Assembly (NCBI GenBank): GCA_001516025.1
Contig: LOEU01000003.1
Span: 1-47,103, forward strand
Source of the DNA: a bacterium BRH_c32
GTDB taxonomy: Bacteria > Bacteroidota > Ignavibacteria > Ignavibacteriales > Melioribacteraceae
Direction of reading: 5' to 3'
Length of the DNA stretch: 47,103 bases
In this document: piece by piece, positions 27,486-38,200 of the stretch
Numbering within the stretch: the stretch's first letter is position 1
Layout of the letters: every line of letters starts with the position of its first letter
Position numbers and translations under genes: made by a program
The notes under the pieces: generated by a model
The model's database searches: none
What the model saw: the letters and a program-made list of their open reading frames with translations, nothing else
What the model was told of the DNA's origin: nothing

Positions 27486-28862
27486 TTATTTATGAATTTT
27501 CCCTCGTGATAAAGATAAAAATACTCCGAACAAACAGAGCACACTAAAGAGAATAAATGCCACGTGTGTACTTTGCAAAAATTCATTTTGATTTTCTATT
27601 GTTATCTGTCTGCCGCCTATAAAGATCGTAAAGATTACGATAACAATACCCATACTCATCATCTGACCGATAAGGCGAACGAGTGCCAAAGTGGAAGAAG
27701 CGATTCCATAAAATTTCTTTTCTACCGAACTCATTATTGCGTTGGCATTAGGTGAAGAAAAAAGTGCGAAGCCTAGTCCGAGCATTGCCAAGTTACCGAC
27801 TATAATAAAAAAACTGAGTTCGAGACTCAAGAAGCAAAAAACTATAAGACCGATAGTGATTATAGCCATACCCGATGAAGAGACAATTCTCGGTTCGAAC
27901 ATATCGGATAGTTTGCCCGCCAAAGGAGAAAATATCGCCTGCACTAGCGGTTGGGTAATAAGTATTATTCCTGCCTCTTTCGGGCTAAGCATTTTGATAC
28001 TCTGCAAATAGAAACTCATAAGAAAAGCGATTGCGAAGGTTGCGCTATAATTAATTAATGCCGCACTGCTCGAAAGTGTGAAAGTTCGATTCTCTTTGAA
28101 TAAGACAATGTTTAATAATGGATTGCTAATTCTCTGTTCATAGTAATAAAAAGCGATTGCGGAAATGAATCCGAGAATAATGAGTCCGAATCCGAACGCT
28201 TTAGGCAGAAGCGAAACTCCGACCATTATAAAAACGATTATCATTAATAAAATCAGGCTTCCGGTGAGATCAAATTTTCCCGTGCGCTCTTCTTTCCATT
28301 CGGAACTTAGGTAAAGAGCGGTAAAAGCCAAGATGAAAACTCCGATAAATGCAGTAATAAAAAAGATATATTCCCAGCCGAGAGATGCGGTGATGATGCC
28401 GCCAATAAATGGACCCGATGAAAGACCGGTATAAACTGCGGCGGTATTGATTCCGATTGCCTTGCCTCTTTGTTGAGGCGGATAGACGATTACGAGAATA
28501 GCCATGGAAGTTGTAAATATCGCCGCCGCACCGATACCCTGCAATCCGCGGGATATTAGCAGCATTCGTTCGCTTGCTGCAAATCCACCTACTAAAGAAC
28601 TTAGAGTAAAAATTAAAACCCCCGACTTAAAAAATATCGTCCTGCCATAGGTATCGGATAGTTTACCGGCTGGTACGAGCAATGCTGCCGTTGAAAGGAG
28701 ATAGATGGTCGATATCCAGCTAAGGGTTAATGCCGAGGAAGTAAATTCTTTACCGATGATCGGGAGAGCGACATTAAGTCCCGAACCGACAAATGCGGTC
28801 ATAAATGAAGCGAGAGTGGTGATAAGGAGAACTTTGCTTGGGGATATCTGTTTATACTTCAA
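27486..28862 (-). CDS. MFS drug exporter, DHA2 (14-helix) type
   Basis: This 458-residue transporter begins VLLITTLASFMTAFVGSGLNVALP, the helix-1 pattern of the EmrB/QacA (DHA2) family. Motif A is GKLSDTYGRTIFFKSG (about 66-81), and motif C is seen in NTAAVYTGLSSGPFIGGII. Around fourteen hydrophobic segments are present. Proton-driven export of drugs or other small compounds is the family role; the substrate is unknown. No TetR/MarR regulator or EmrA-like partner is adjacent. It is divergent from the ABC-F gene. Confidence 0.88.
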   Translation of the reverse strand: MKYKQISPSKVLLITTLASFMTAFVGSGLNVALPIIGKEFTSSALTLSWISTIYLLSTAALLVPAGKLSDTYGRTIFFKSGVLIFTLSSLVGGFAASERMLLISRGLQGIGAAAIFTTSMAILVIVYPPQQRGKAIGINTAAVYTGLSSGPFIGGIITASLGWEYIFFITAFIGVFILAFTALYLSSEWKEERTGKFDLTGSLILLMIIVFIMVGVSLLPKAFGFGLIILGFISAIAFYYYEQRISNPLLNIVLFKENRTFTLSSSAALINYSATFAIAFLMSFYLQSIKMLSPKEAGIILITQPLVQAIFSPLAGKLSDMFEPRIVSSSGMAIITIGLIVFCFLSLELSFFIIVGNLAMLGLGFALFSSPNANAIMSSVEKKFYGIASSTLALVRLIGQMMSMGIVIVIFTIFIGGRQITIENQNEFLQSTHVAFILFSVLCLFGVFLSLSRGKIHK

Positions 28863-28968
28863 TGACTTTACCGAATATTTATGAAAATTACGGTTACAAA
28901 AATACGAAATCTACCGGCAATATAGGCGGCGTAATTGTTCGGCACAAAATTTATGCTTATTTTTGGGG

Positions 28969-30600
28969 ATGATAAGTACAAGCAAATTAACTCTGCGATT
29001 TGGCAAGCGGACTTTATTCGAAGATGTGAATCTAAAATTTACTCCTGAAAACTGTTACGGCATTATCGGTGCAAATGGCTCCGGCAAATCAACCTTTATA
29101 AAAATTCTCTCCGGCGAGATTGAACCAAGTTCCGGCGAAGTAATTATTACACCCGGAAACCGTCTTACAACCCTTAAGCAAAATCAGTTTGAGTATGATG
29201 AATTTGAAGTGATAAAGACCGTTATTATGGGGCATCAAAAACTCTATTCCATTATGGAAGAGAAGGATGCACTCTATGCAAAACCCGATTTCAGTAATGA
29301 AGATGGTATGAGAGCTTCGGAACTTGAAGCTGAATTTGCAGATCTTTCGGGCTGGGAAGCTGAATCCGAAGCTGCCGAACTCCTTAGCGGGCTCGGAATT
29401 GCTGATGAACTCCACAATAAATTAATGAAAGACCTTACGGGAAACGAGAAAGTGAAAGTCCTTCTTGCGCAGGCACTTTTCGGCAATCCCGATATACTCC
29501 TATTAGATGAGCCAACCAACCATCTCGATATAATTTCAATCGGGTGGTTAGAGGATTTTCTTCAGCGTTTCAAAAATACCGTTATCGTAATCTCCCACGA
29601 TAGGCATTTCCTTAATCAGGTATGTACACATATTGCAGATATCGATTTCAATAAGATTCAGATGTACACCGGCAATTATGATTTCTGGTTAGAGAGCAGT
29701 CAATTAGCAGCCAAGCAGGCAAAAGATTCGAATAAGAAGATTGAAGCTAAGCGCGCCGAACTTCAGGAATTCATTTCACGATTTAGTGCGAATGCTTCTA
29801 AATCGAAACAGGCAACCTCACGTAAGAAGCAGCTCGAAAATCTTACACTCGAAGATATAAAGCCTTCATCACGTCGAATGCCTTACATAGCATTTAAGCC
29901 CGAACGCGAAGCAGGAAATAATATTCTCGAAATAAATAATATCACCAAAGATTCTCCCGATGGACTGCTTCTAAATGATATCTCATTCCGAGTAGAAAAA
30001 GGCGATAAGATAGCTTTCGTCGGTCCTAATGATCTATTAAAGACCACACTTTTTGATATACTTACTTACGAATCGAAACCCGATAAAGGAGAATTCAAAT
30101 GGGGCGAGACTACACGAACCGCTTATTTCCCGAAAGAGAATGCAGAGTTTTTTAATGTCGATCTTAATTTGATCGATTGGCTTAGACAGTATTCTAAAGA
30201 GAAAGACGAAACCTATATCCGCGGTTTCCTTGGCAGGATGCTCTTTAGTGGCGAGGAAACATTAAAAAAAGCAAGCGTACTCTCGGGCGGCGAACGTGTA
30301 AGATGCCTTTTCGCTAAGATGATGCTTACGGGTGCCAATGTGCTTATTTTAGACGGTCCTACTAATCATCTTGATATGGAAGCTATATCCGCGCTTAATA
30401 ATAGTTTAATTGATTTCCCCGGGACTGTTCTTTTCAGTTCACACGATCACCAATTTATTCAGACCATCGCCAATCGAATAATAGAAATTATTCCTACGGG
30501 AATAATTGATAGGAGTATGACGTTTGATGAATATATTGTAGATGAAAAAATCAAGAAGATTCATTTAGATATTTATCACGCCTCGGCGATAGACCTGTAA
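28969..30600 (+). CDS. ABC-F ATPase, YbiT-like, with degenerate second site
   Basis: The 543-residue soluble protein has two ABC domains and no membrane part. The first domain is intact: Walker A GANGSGKS (34-41), signature LTGNEK (156-161) and Walker B LLLDEPTNHLD (177-187). A charged linker follows (about 240-300). In the second domain Walker A reads GPNDLLKT (352-359), lacking the usual third glycine. Its signature is LSGGE (438-442), and Walker B is LILDGPTNHLD with Gly463 in place of the catalytic Glu. ABC-F proteins bind the ribosomal E site and relieve stalled translation. ATG at 28969 is preferred over the upstream TTG because YbiT proteins start with MIS. No regulatory leader was recognised. 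Confidence 0.9.
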   Translation: MISTSKLTLRFGKRTLFEDVNLKFTPENCYGIIGANGSGKSTFIKILSGEIEPSSGEVIITPGNRLTTLKQNQFEYDEFEVIKTVIMGHQKLYSIMEEKDALYAKPDFSNEDGMRASELEAEFADLSGWEAESEAAELLSGLGIADELHNKLMKDLTGNEKVKVLLAQALFGNPDILLLDEPTNHLDIISIGWLEDFLQRFKNTVIVISHDRHFLNQVCTHIADIDFNKIQMYTGNYDFWLESSQLAAKQAKDSNKKIEAKRAELQEFISRFSANASKSKQATSRKKQLENLTLEDIKPSSRRMPYIAFKPEREAGNNILEINNITKDSPDGLLLNDISFRVEKGDKIAFVGPNDLLKTTLFDILTYESKPDKGEFKWGETTRTAYFPKENAEFFNVDLNLIDWLRQYSKEKDETYIRGFLGRMLFSGEETLKKASVLSGGERVRCLFAKMMLTGANVLILDGPTNHLDMEAISALNNSLIDFPGTVLFSSHDHQFIQTIANRIIEIIPTGIIDRSMTFDEYIVDEKIKKIHLDIYHASAIDL

Positions 30601-30605
30601 ATTGG

Positions 30606-32462
30606 TTATCTGTTAGTCCAAGCTCTCGTTGAAGATTTTTTCTTTTGAGAGGATTTGTATCGGGACGAGCCGCTTCCTTTTTTTGATCGATCATTATTTG
30701 ATACCTCACCACGGGATCCGGCATTTTCCACTCTATCACTCTTTGCTCCACTTTTTCCGGAGTTCTCACTACGAGAACCCTCTCTGCTTGATCTGCCCCT
30801 TTCAGAGTTGAACTTTCCGGAGCCACTTTTCCTTGGTCCTGTGCCCTCTTTGTTCGTGCCAATACTTTCAGTGCTGTCTCTTCTAGAACCCTCTCTTCTT
30901 GTACCACTATCTTGGGAACTGAATTTTCCGGGGACATTTTTTCTTGAGCTATCGCCTTCTCTATAAACTCCACCACCTTCTACTCTATCGCTCTTAGAGT
31001 TACTATGTCCGGAGTTTGAATCCTCTCTATAAACTCCACCATATTGCACTCTATCATTCTTAGCTGCGCCTCTGCCGAAACCACCTTTCCCTGAACCACC
31101 TCTGCCCGTTCTATCTCTTTGAGGTTTTTCACTCGGAGGATTTTCATTATGCAGATATCCTTTACGTACAACATTTTTCCCCGATTTCTCTCTCGGATTC
31201 TGCTGCTTACTCTTTGGTTTCCCCCCTTCAAATTTATTCTCTCCACTTTTCTTCGGAGAAATACCTTTTCTATGAGTTGTCCTCTTAGCCGGTGATTCTT
31301 TTGGAGTATCTATTACCGTTAATTCATCAAAAATAAAAGGATGATTTTTCACTATCGGAATATGTTTACGGATTAGTTTATTTATATCTTTTATATAAGC
31401 TCTTTCTTCTTGATCGCATAAAGAGATAGCAATACCTCCAAGTCCCGCTCTGCCCGTTCTTCCGATTCTATGAACGTAAGTCTCGGGGATATTTGGAATA
31501 TCAAAATTTATTACGTGCGAGAGTTGATCAATATCAATTCCGCGTGCGGCAATATCCGTTGCCACTAATACCCTTATCTCACCGGTCTTAAAATTACTCA
31601 AAGCTCTTTGACGTGCATTCTGCGCTTTATCGCCATGAATAGCCTCAGCTTTTATATCCACCTTTTTCAAGAACCGTACGACACTATCGGCGCCATGCTT
31701 AGTGCGAGTAAATACAAGTGCGGAGATTATTTCAGGATTTTTTAATAAGTGCGTAAGCAGTTTTTTCTTATCCGCTTTAGTAACAAAATATAGACTTTGG
31801 TCAATTAAGTCAACAGTCGGAGATTCCGGTGTTACTTCTATTTTTACTGGATTACTCAAAATAGTATTTGCTAATTTTATAATATCCGGAGGCATGGTTG
31901 CCGAGAAGAATAATGATTGTCTCTTCTTCGGGAGCAGAGCAATTATTTTATTTACATCGTTTATAAATCCCATATCGAGCATACGGTCTGCTTCATCAAG
32001 GACAAATAATTTTATCTGTTTAAGCGAGATATATTGTTGATTAATTAGATCAAGAAGTCTTCCCGGAGTAGCTATGAGAATATCAATACCTCGTTGAAGT
32101 TTATCGGTCTGAGCTTTTTGAGATACACCGCCGAATACCACGGCATTCTTTAGCCCCGTATATTTTCCATAAGTATCGAAGCTCTCGCCTATTTGGATTG
32201 CGAGTTCGCGTGTGGGTGTAACGATCAAAGCATGAATATCGCTTTTCTTTTTATTTGCTCTATCCTCGGATGAAAGGAGTTGAAGAATAGGCACTGCGAA
32301 TGCTGCGGTTTTGCCCGTGCCTGTCTGAGCGCATCCGAGTAAGTCCCTTCCTTCGAGGACTACGGGTATTGCCTTTTTCTGTATTGGTGTTGGTACTTTA
32401 TATCCTTCTTCTGATAAAGCTTTATGGATTGGTTTAATGAGATTAATTTTCTCGAATGACAT
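30606..32462 (-). CDS. DEAD-box RNA helicase (RhlE-like) with long Ser/Gly/Arg tail
   Basis: The 618-residue protein has a complete helicase core: PTPIQ (25-29), AQTGTGKT (45-52), PTRELA (83-88), TPGR (132-135), DEAD (156-159) and SAT (187-189). HRIGRTGRAG lies near 335. The core is followed by about 230 residues of low-complexity sequence rich in Ser, Gly, Arg, Lys and Glu, with repeated SDRVExGGVYRE and SG(S)GKF(N/S)S-type motifs. Such basic disordered tails bind RNA and promote condensates. RhlE-type helicases remodel ribosomal or structured RNA, often in the cold. ATG at 32462 has AAGGAAAT upstream. It converges on the ABC-F gene (stops 5 bp apart). Confidence 0.92.
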   Translation of the reverse strand: MSFEKINLIKPIHKALSEEGYKVPTPIQKKAIPVVLEGRDLLGCAQTGTGKTAAFAVPILQLLSSEDRANKKKSDIHALIVTPTRELAIQIGESFDTYGKYTGLKNAVVFGGVSQKAQTDKLQRGIDILIATPGRLLDLINQQYISLKQIKLFVLDEADRMLDMGFINDVNKIIALLPKKRQSLFFSATMPPDIIKLANTILSNPVKIEVTPESPTVDLIDQSLYFVTKADKKKLLTHLLKNPEIISALVFTRTKHGADSVVRFLKKVDIKAEAIHGDKAQNARQRALSNFKTGEIRVLVATDIAARGIDIDQLSHVINFDIPNIPETYVHRIGRTGRAGLGGIAISLCDQEERAYIKDINKLIRKHIPIVKNHPFIFDELTVIDTPKESPAKRTTHRKGISPKKSGENKFEGGKPKSKQQNPREKSGKNVVRKGYLHNENPPSEKPQRDRTGRGGSGKGGFGRGAAKNDRVQYGGVYREDSNSGHSNSKSDRVEGGGVYREGDSSRKNVPGKFSSQDSGTRREGSRRDSTESIGTNKEGTGPRKSGSGKFNSERGRSSREGSRSENSGKSGAKSDRVENAGSRGEVSNNDRSKKGSGSSRYKSSQKKKSSTRAWTNR

Positions 32463-32559
32463 TTATTTCCTTTTGTATAAGTGTTGATTTTACGGTTATC
32501 CGCAGGTAATCTTATCTGATTTTCCTAAAGGCGCGCCGCATATTAATTGTGTGTCTTTT

Positions 32560-32600
32560 ACTCAAAAAAAAAGCCGGGCTTATTCAGTCCGGCTTTCTTT
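32560..32600 (-). terminator. Intrinsic terminator of the TonB/T9SS operon
   Basis: On the minus strand AAAGCCGG...CCGGCTTT forms an 8-bp stem (32572-32597) followed by a run of nine T. The opposite strand also carries AAAGCCGG and a short T run, so it may work both ways. It ends the 41601-32628 operon, 30 bp past the last stop. Confidence 0.88.
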
Positions 32601-32627
32601 GAAAATTCGACTATCTAAAGTTACGAA

Positions 32628-34145
32628 TTATTTTACAAACATCATCTTTTTGGTGATTGTTTGGTTATTTGTCGATAACTGATAGAAGTAAATTCCACTT
32701 GATAATCCATAAGGATCAAAAGTAACGTTATAGGTACCTGCTGATTGTGTTTTATTAACCACGTTAGCAACTTCCTGACCTAATGAGTTAAATACTTTTA
32801 ATGTAACAAAACCTTCTTTAGGTAACTGATACTGAATGGTTGTTGTCGGGTTAAATGGATTTGGATAGTTCTGTGATAATGTGAATGAAGATGGAATAGT
32901 ATTATCAACTTTTTCCACTGAAGTTAATAAAGTTAACCAAGTATCTTCGATTTCAAGAGTACCTTCGGTATCTCTAAGAACGAATGTATGGTTCAAACCG
33001 AATCCATATTCATTATCCATAGGAGTACTAGCACTTACAGATTCCATGCCTTCATAAGAAGCACCATATTTGTATTGTTTCTGTCCGCCGTTTGTACCCG
33101 AAGCAACAGTAACTAATTTTGACCAAGTTCTGTCATTAGCAACTTTATCGCCAAATTTACCTGAATCATTAAGAGAAACCATTTGACCTGCAGCAGTATC
33201 AGCAGCAACCCAATCACCAGCCCAAGCACCTAATTCAGTAAGTTCGCCTTTTAAGCCGACAAAATGAATTTTGTCGTAAGGTAAAAGAGTATTTGCTGCT
33301 TTAGCATTTCCTGCATTAGCAGGGATTGTAACTTGGAATAATACTTTTTGATCTTTGGTAATAGCAGGAGCTGAAGGAACAATATTAGGAACGATAGGAT
33401 CTAAAGTAACTTCTGCGCCATTGGCACCCATAGTATAGACTCTATTAGCTCCTGAATCCCATCCGCCATCACTAAAACGTGCACTTGGATATGCTCTGAA
33501 CTTCCAATTAACACCGCCACCAATTGGTGCTTTTATTACTAATGTTGTTTTGTAAATCACACCTTCTTGAAATTGATCAAACTCCATATTTCTATTTCCG
33601 GAAACTAAAACAGCACCATCACCATCCCAACCTGCTATTCCCGCTACAGTCATAGAATCGCTTGCTGAATCAAAAAAGCCAATACCTGTACCAGCTATAT
33701 TAGTAAGATCTGCCTGGAATGTAACTGTGTTATCTGCAGTTGTATCTATAACTGAATCATTTTCAAAATAAACTACCGGGATATCCATATTTGGAGCTGT
33801 TACAGTAAATTTACGGTTATCAACTCCTTCCCAACCGTCGCTAGTGCCTACGTTGACGAATTTGTATTCATATTCTGTGCCGGCTTTAGCATCAGGGAAT
33901 TCAACAGTAATAGTATAAATACCGTCAGCATCTGCATCTTTTAATTCGAAGAAAGTTCCGCCCCAATTAGATGCATCTCCGGCATCTGTTTGGAAAGAAC
34001 CTCTCATAACAAGCTTATTTACTCCTACTGTAAAAGTGCCTTCTGCAATTTTAACATTCATATTAACGCTGAACTTTACAGGAATTGCAGCAAACGTACT
34101 TCCTGCGAATGCTAAAACAATTAGCATAAGTAATATTTTTTTCAT
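32628..34145 (-). CDS. Secreted starch-binding-like (CBM20/SusE-type) protein with T9SS domain
   Basis: The 505-residue product has a signal peptide (residues 1-19, ending TFAA) and two or three beta-sandwich modules. Each has the pattern VxGSFN/DAGxxxxWGG...L.DxDxDGIYT and KFVN...WExVDNRKF, as in carbohydrate-binding modules of SusE/SusF or CBM20 type. The last 80 residues are a T9SS domain (QNYPNPFNPTTTIQYQL, VFNSLGQEV, SSGIYFYQL, KKMMFVK). Start ATG at 34145 has GGAGGCACT just upstream, the same leader as the TonB gene. It is the last gene of the operon; a 103-bp gap before it may hold an extra promoter, which would fit a highly expressed surface protein. Glycan target unknown. Confidence 0.8.
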   Translation of the reverse strand: MKKILLMLIVLAFAGSTFAAIPVKFSVNMNVKIAEGTFTVGVNKLVMRGSFQTDAGDASNWGGTFFELKDADADGIYTITVEFPDAKAGTEYEYKFVNVGTSDGWEGVDNRKFTVTAPNMDIPVVYFENDSVIDTTADNTVTFQADLTNIAGTGIGFFDSASDSMTVAGIAGWDGDGAVLVSGNRNMEFDQFQEGVIYKTTLVIKAPIGGGVNWKFRAYPSARFSDGGWDSGANRVYTMGANGAEVTLDPIVPNIVPSAPAITKDQKVLFQVTIPANAGNAKAANTLLPYDKIHFVGLKGELTELGAWAGDWVAADTAAGQMVSLNDSGKFGDKVANDRTWSKLVTVASGTNGGQKQYKYGASYEGMESVSASTPMDNEYGFGLNHTFVLRDTEGTLEIEDTWLTLLTSVEKVDNTIPSSFTLSQNYPNPFNPTTTIQYQLPKEGFVTLKVFNSLGQEVANVVNKTQSAGTYNVTFDPYGLSSGIYFYQLSTNNQTITKKMMFVK

Positions 34146-34248
34146 AGTGCCTCCACTAGTTTTGTGTATTGTTTTGTTATTTTTAATTGTTATCTTAAGA
34201 ACCTTCTAAGATACAAAATGTGTTTATATTTTCATAAATATTAGTTAA

Positions 34249-35256
34249 TTAAAATCCTATCGTTAATGCATATCTCGATATTTCATTAAACATACCGAAA
34301 TCCATATAAGAGTAATCTACTCCTAACTTAACACCTGCTAATTCATAACGTAAACCGATACCGGCAGTTAAACCTTCTTCAGCATCTTCCTTCAAGAGTG
34401 AATTATATCCCACTCTTAAATAAACAATCTTACTCCATCCTATTTCAGTACCCACATTTAAGTGAGATGTTTGGTTATTAGGATAAAGAGCATCTGCGGC
34501 AACAGTCCACTTCCATGATTCATTGTCAAGCAGTTCCATACCGACACCTACTTGAAAATTAAGAGGAAGAGTCCATGAATCGGTTTCCAAAGAAGAAACT
34601 ATATTAGCATTATTACCTGTATTGGAAGGATCGATATCAACAGGTTGAAGAAGATCCTTTCCCGCAAGCTTCATCTCAGTACCGAAATTAGCTATATTCA
34701 TACCAATGCGCAAGCCATTAAATTGTGTCCTAAAAAGAAGCCCGATATCCACTGCAAAAGCCGAAGCGCTCTCGTTCCATATTCTTTGTTGAATATATTT
34801 TACCGTAGTACCGATAGAGAATCGATCGGTGAGATTACGTGAATATGAAAGTCCGAAAGCAACATCCATAGCGTCCCATCTCTCTCCTGTACCATTTGGC
34901 TGTGTAGCAGTAGTGATCTCTTCTTCGCCATAATCTAATTGATTCAAGCTTATTGCCACAGTTTGATCGTCATCTAATTTGAAAGCTAAACCGATCCAAT
35001 TCAATTTTGTATCCACTAACCAATTGGCGGTGGAAGCAGAAAATTCATTTCCCTCAAGTCTTGCAAGACCTCCGGGATTCCAAAAAGCGGAAGTAACATC
35101 ATTAGCAATCGCTACGAATGCACCCCCCATTGAAGTTGCTCTCGGTCCTACGGGTATATTTAGAAAGTTTGCGGCAGTAGTACCCACCTTGCTTTGTCCA
35201 TATACCGATACCCCGAAGGCAACTAATATCAAAAAGAAAATTTTTATTCTATTCAT
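34249..35256 (-). CDS. PorV/PorQ-family outer-membrane barrel protein
   Basis: The 335-residue product has a signal peptide ending VYGQ (residue 21). It starts its mature part with the PorV/PorQ hallmark: GTTAANFLNIPVGPRATSMG (about 25-44), then AFVAIANDVTSAFWNPGGLARL (46-67). FadL-like beta strands follow, ending in YALTIGF with terminal Phe. PorV is the shuttle that carries T9SS cargo from the translocon to the attachment complex, while paralogues are often cargo-specific. Its position 21 bp after the giant T9SS protein and before another T9SS cargo suggests that it serves this locus. Confidence 0.88.
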   Translation of the reverse strand: MNRIKIFFLILVAFGVSVYGQSKVGTTAANFLNIPVGPRATSMGGAFVAIANDVTSAFWNPGGLARLEGNEFSASTANWLVDTKLNWIGLAFKLDDDQTVAISLNQLDYGEEEITTATQPNGTGERWDAMDVAFGLSYSRNLTDRFSIGTTVKYIQQRIWNESASAFAVDIGLLFRTQFNGLRIGMNIANFGTEMKLAGKDLLQPVDIDPSNTGNNANIVSSLETDSWTLPLNFQVGVGMELLDNESWKWTVAADALYPNNQTSHLNVGTEIGWSKIVYLRVGYNSLLKEDAEEGLTAGIGLRYELAGVKLGVDYSYMDFGMFNEISRYALTIGF

Positions 35257-35277
35257 ATTAAGCTCCAGTATTCTAAA

Positions 35278-38200
35278 TTATTTAATGATAGCAAGTTTGC
35301 CGGTCTTCTTTCCACCTTCGGGAGTTTCAACCAGATAAAAATAAACGCCGTAAGCAACATCAAGACCTTCTTTAGTTCTTACGTCCCAGCTAACTGTTCC
35401 GTTTAGCAGGCTGCCATCATGTTCAAGAGTTTTTACTAATGAACCGCTTGAAGTAAAAATACTTATCTTACTATTAGGCGGAAGATTAATAAAATTAATC
35501 ACTCTCTCGCCTCTTCCTCTTATCTGCGGAGGCAGCGGCGATTCATATACGTTAGTAACTATATATGGATTAGGTACTGCTTTTATTTTGTCTAAATTAT
35601 TTTTTGCTTCTTCTGCATTATATGATGCCGCAACGGAAGTAAAAGTAAATTTATCTTCTTTAGTAATCGGTTTTAAGAAATTAATTCTAAGAGTATCGCC
35701 TGCGCCTAAAGTTTTGGTGCTATCTCCTGTAAATGATACTGCCCAAGTCAATCTCTTTGACTGATAATCTGATAAGAAAATTCTATCGCCTTTGCTTAAT
35801 GTAGTATCGCTTGTTATCCATGCGAAGGGAACTAGTCTTGGATTAGATTTTTCGGTTACATCATAGACTTCAAAATTACCTCTCTTAGCAGCGAGCGGTA
35901 GTCCTAATAATTTATCGGTAGAAGATTTATCATATTTATTATAGAAAACAAAGCGATAATCACGTGCATCTTTTACACCTGCCGGGAATCCCGAAACGGA
36001 GAAAGTGGCTACCGAATAATTAAGTGTCTTAATCGGTTTTGGTGAGTTCCATCCCGTTGTAGCCTGATTAATCTTTATACTATCGAGAGTTTGGTAACTT
36101 GGATCGATTGATAAATTAAGACCTTCAAATACAGTACCGTTAATAGCTTTTATGGGCTGCGGTGTATTAAACATCGTTCTTCCCGTTACTTTATTAGTAA
36201 CTTGATAAGCATAAGCAATCGGTGAACCTTTAACTAATGAATCAACAAAAGTTACTTCATACTGAGCATCACGAATATCAAAAGGATTCATTACTTCATA
36301 AGTAGGTTTGACTTCCGATCCGCCGCTTATACGTGTTAATTCTTTACCCGATTCCGGAGCAACATAACCGATAGCAGGTGCATTTGGCACTACGGCTACC
36401 GTATTAACGTCTCTTACAATCGCACCCGTTACGTCTTTGGATATACGCTTAGGGGTTTCGGCGGGGAATATATCACGCGATGCATCGCCACGATCATAAG
36501 CTACCACTGCATAATAATAAGTTCTTCCATTTACTACATCATTATCCACCCAGAAATTTTTAATTCCATTATCATCACCGAGATAGAAAGGAACACCGAG
36601 AGTAGCTTCTATTACTTCGGGAGTGGATGGGAAATATCCTGCGATGCCATTCTTTAAATCGAACTGAGCAACAGGTTTATATCTTTTAGGGTTACCTTCG
36701 CCGTCTGCGATTTTATACGAATCAATAAAATCAGGATCGGTACCCTTATAAATTAAATATCCTTCAAAATCTTTTATCTTAGTTAATCTATCGATAGTTT
36801 TTTCTGCTACGTCATCCCAATAAAGAGTAACTTTACCATCGCCGGGCACTGCCGTTACGTTCGGTTTATCAGGCGGCTGAGGGAAATTATAGTTAGCATC
36901 ATAAATTAATTGTGCTGTTCTTTTTGTTTTAATAACGCCTCTTAGATCATTACCGAATGCAAGAGCTAGAGAGAATCTTTCGGTGGCACCGGGTAGAAGA
37001 GGGAAATAACCTGATCCATAAACGAAATCGCCATCCTCGCCTCGTATAGCTACGTTATTGACAATTGAGCTCGGCACATCGAAAGAACCGGGGCGCAATC
37101 TTCTCCACATATCATCTTCATTCGACATCGTTATATCGCCTGCAGGTACGAAATACTGGAAGTTAGTTAAACCGATTTGATCGGATTCATTAACGTCTGT
37201 TCTATCGAAATTCGGCTCTCCCGGAGTGGGAACTCCATCGCCTTCGCCAAAATCTTTTGTATTCGGTTTTCCGTCTGCTCCTAAATCATCTATTTCATGA
37301 TTCCAATCTCTATCATTATCTTTTAAGTCGGCTCTCGATTCATCAATCATATCATCGGTAACGCCAAGACCTTTTGCAAAATCTTTATATTGAACCGGAT
37401 TAAGTGTATCAATCAAGATAGTTCCGCGGCTATCAGCTTTATATTGTCTATAATGAATCTGGTAGTTTTCATCAATCAAACCATCGAGATCATTATCAAT
37501 TCCATCATAAGCGTTTCTATTTAATACGAATCCCGCACTACCTGTTACCAAATTGCCTTCGGCTAAAACAGTGGAATCAGGAACTAATCTAAAGGTCCTT
37601 CCCATCGAAGTAACATTAGCTACCGAATTAGGCATATTGAAAATTGTTCTTTCATAATTTTTATTTACATCGATTAATACAAGTTTATCGCCTGCTTTAA
37701 GAGTACGCGGCTGAAAATCATTCTCTACAAAATATGGAGCAGAAGATAAGAAATTACGTGCATCGCCATCATTATCGATACCATCAACAGAATTACCCGG
37801 AGACTCTAAGAACGCATAAGCGATATATCCGACTTGATTAGGATTTGGCTGCCATCTTGGATTTGCCGAAGGTCTGATATATTTATCAAAATCCCATGAA
37901 TATGTAATAGCATCTCTTACTTGGAAAAACGATACGTCATCATTCCATTCATCACCATCAGCACCAACATAGGTTCCTACAATAGTACCAAATACGGTTT
38001 GCTCATAAGTAGTAGCACCAACGTTCTGGATTTCGTATAACCAGAACATTGCGTCCTGAGCAAGGAACTGAGACCATTGCATTCCGCGTACGCCCATTCT
38101 GATTGCCTGACCTTTTCTCGAAGGATCATTAGGATCAGGAAGGAAACCATGTCTTACGAACATTTTTTCATCTTTATTATCATCCATCATAAAGTAACTT

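Noticed and set aside
30655..31246. Open frames on both strands within the DEAD-box helicase tail
   Set aside because: They are by-products of the biased repeat sequence of the true helicase frame.
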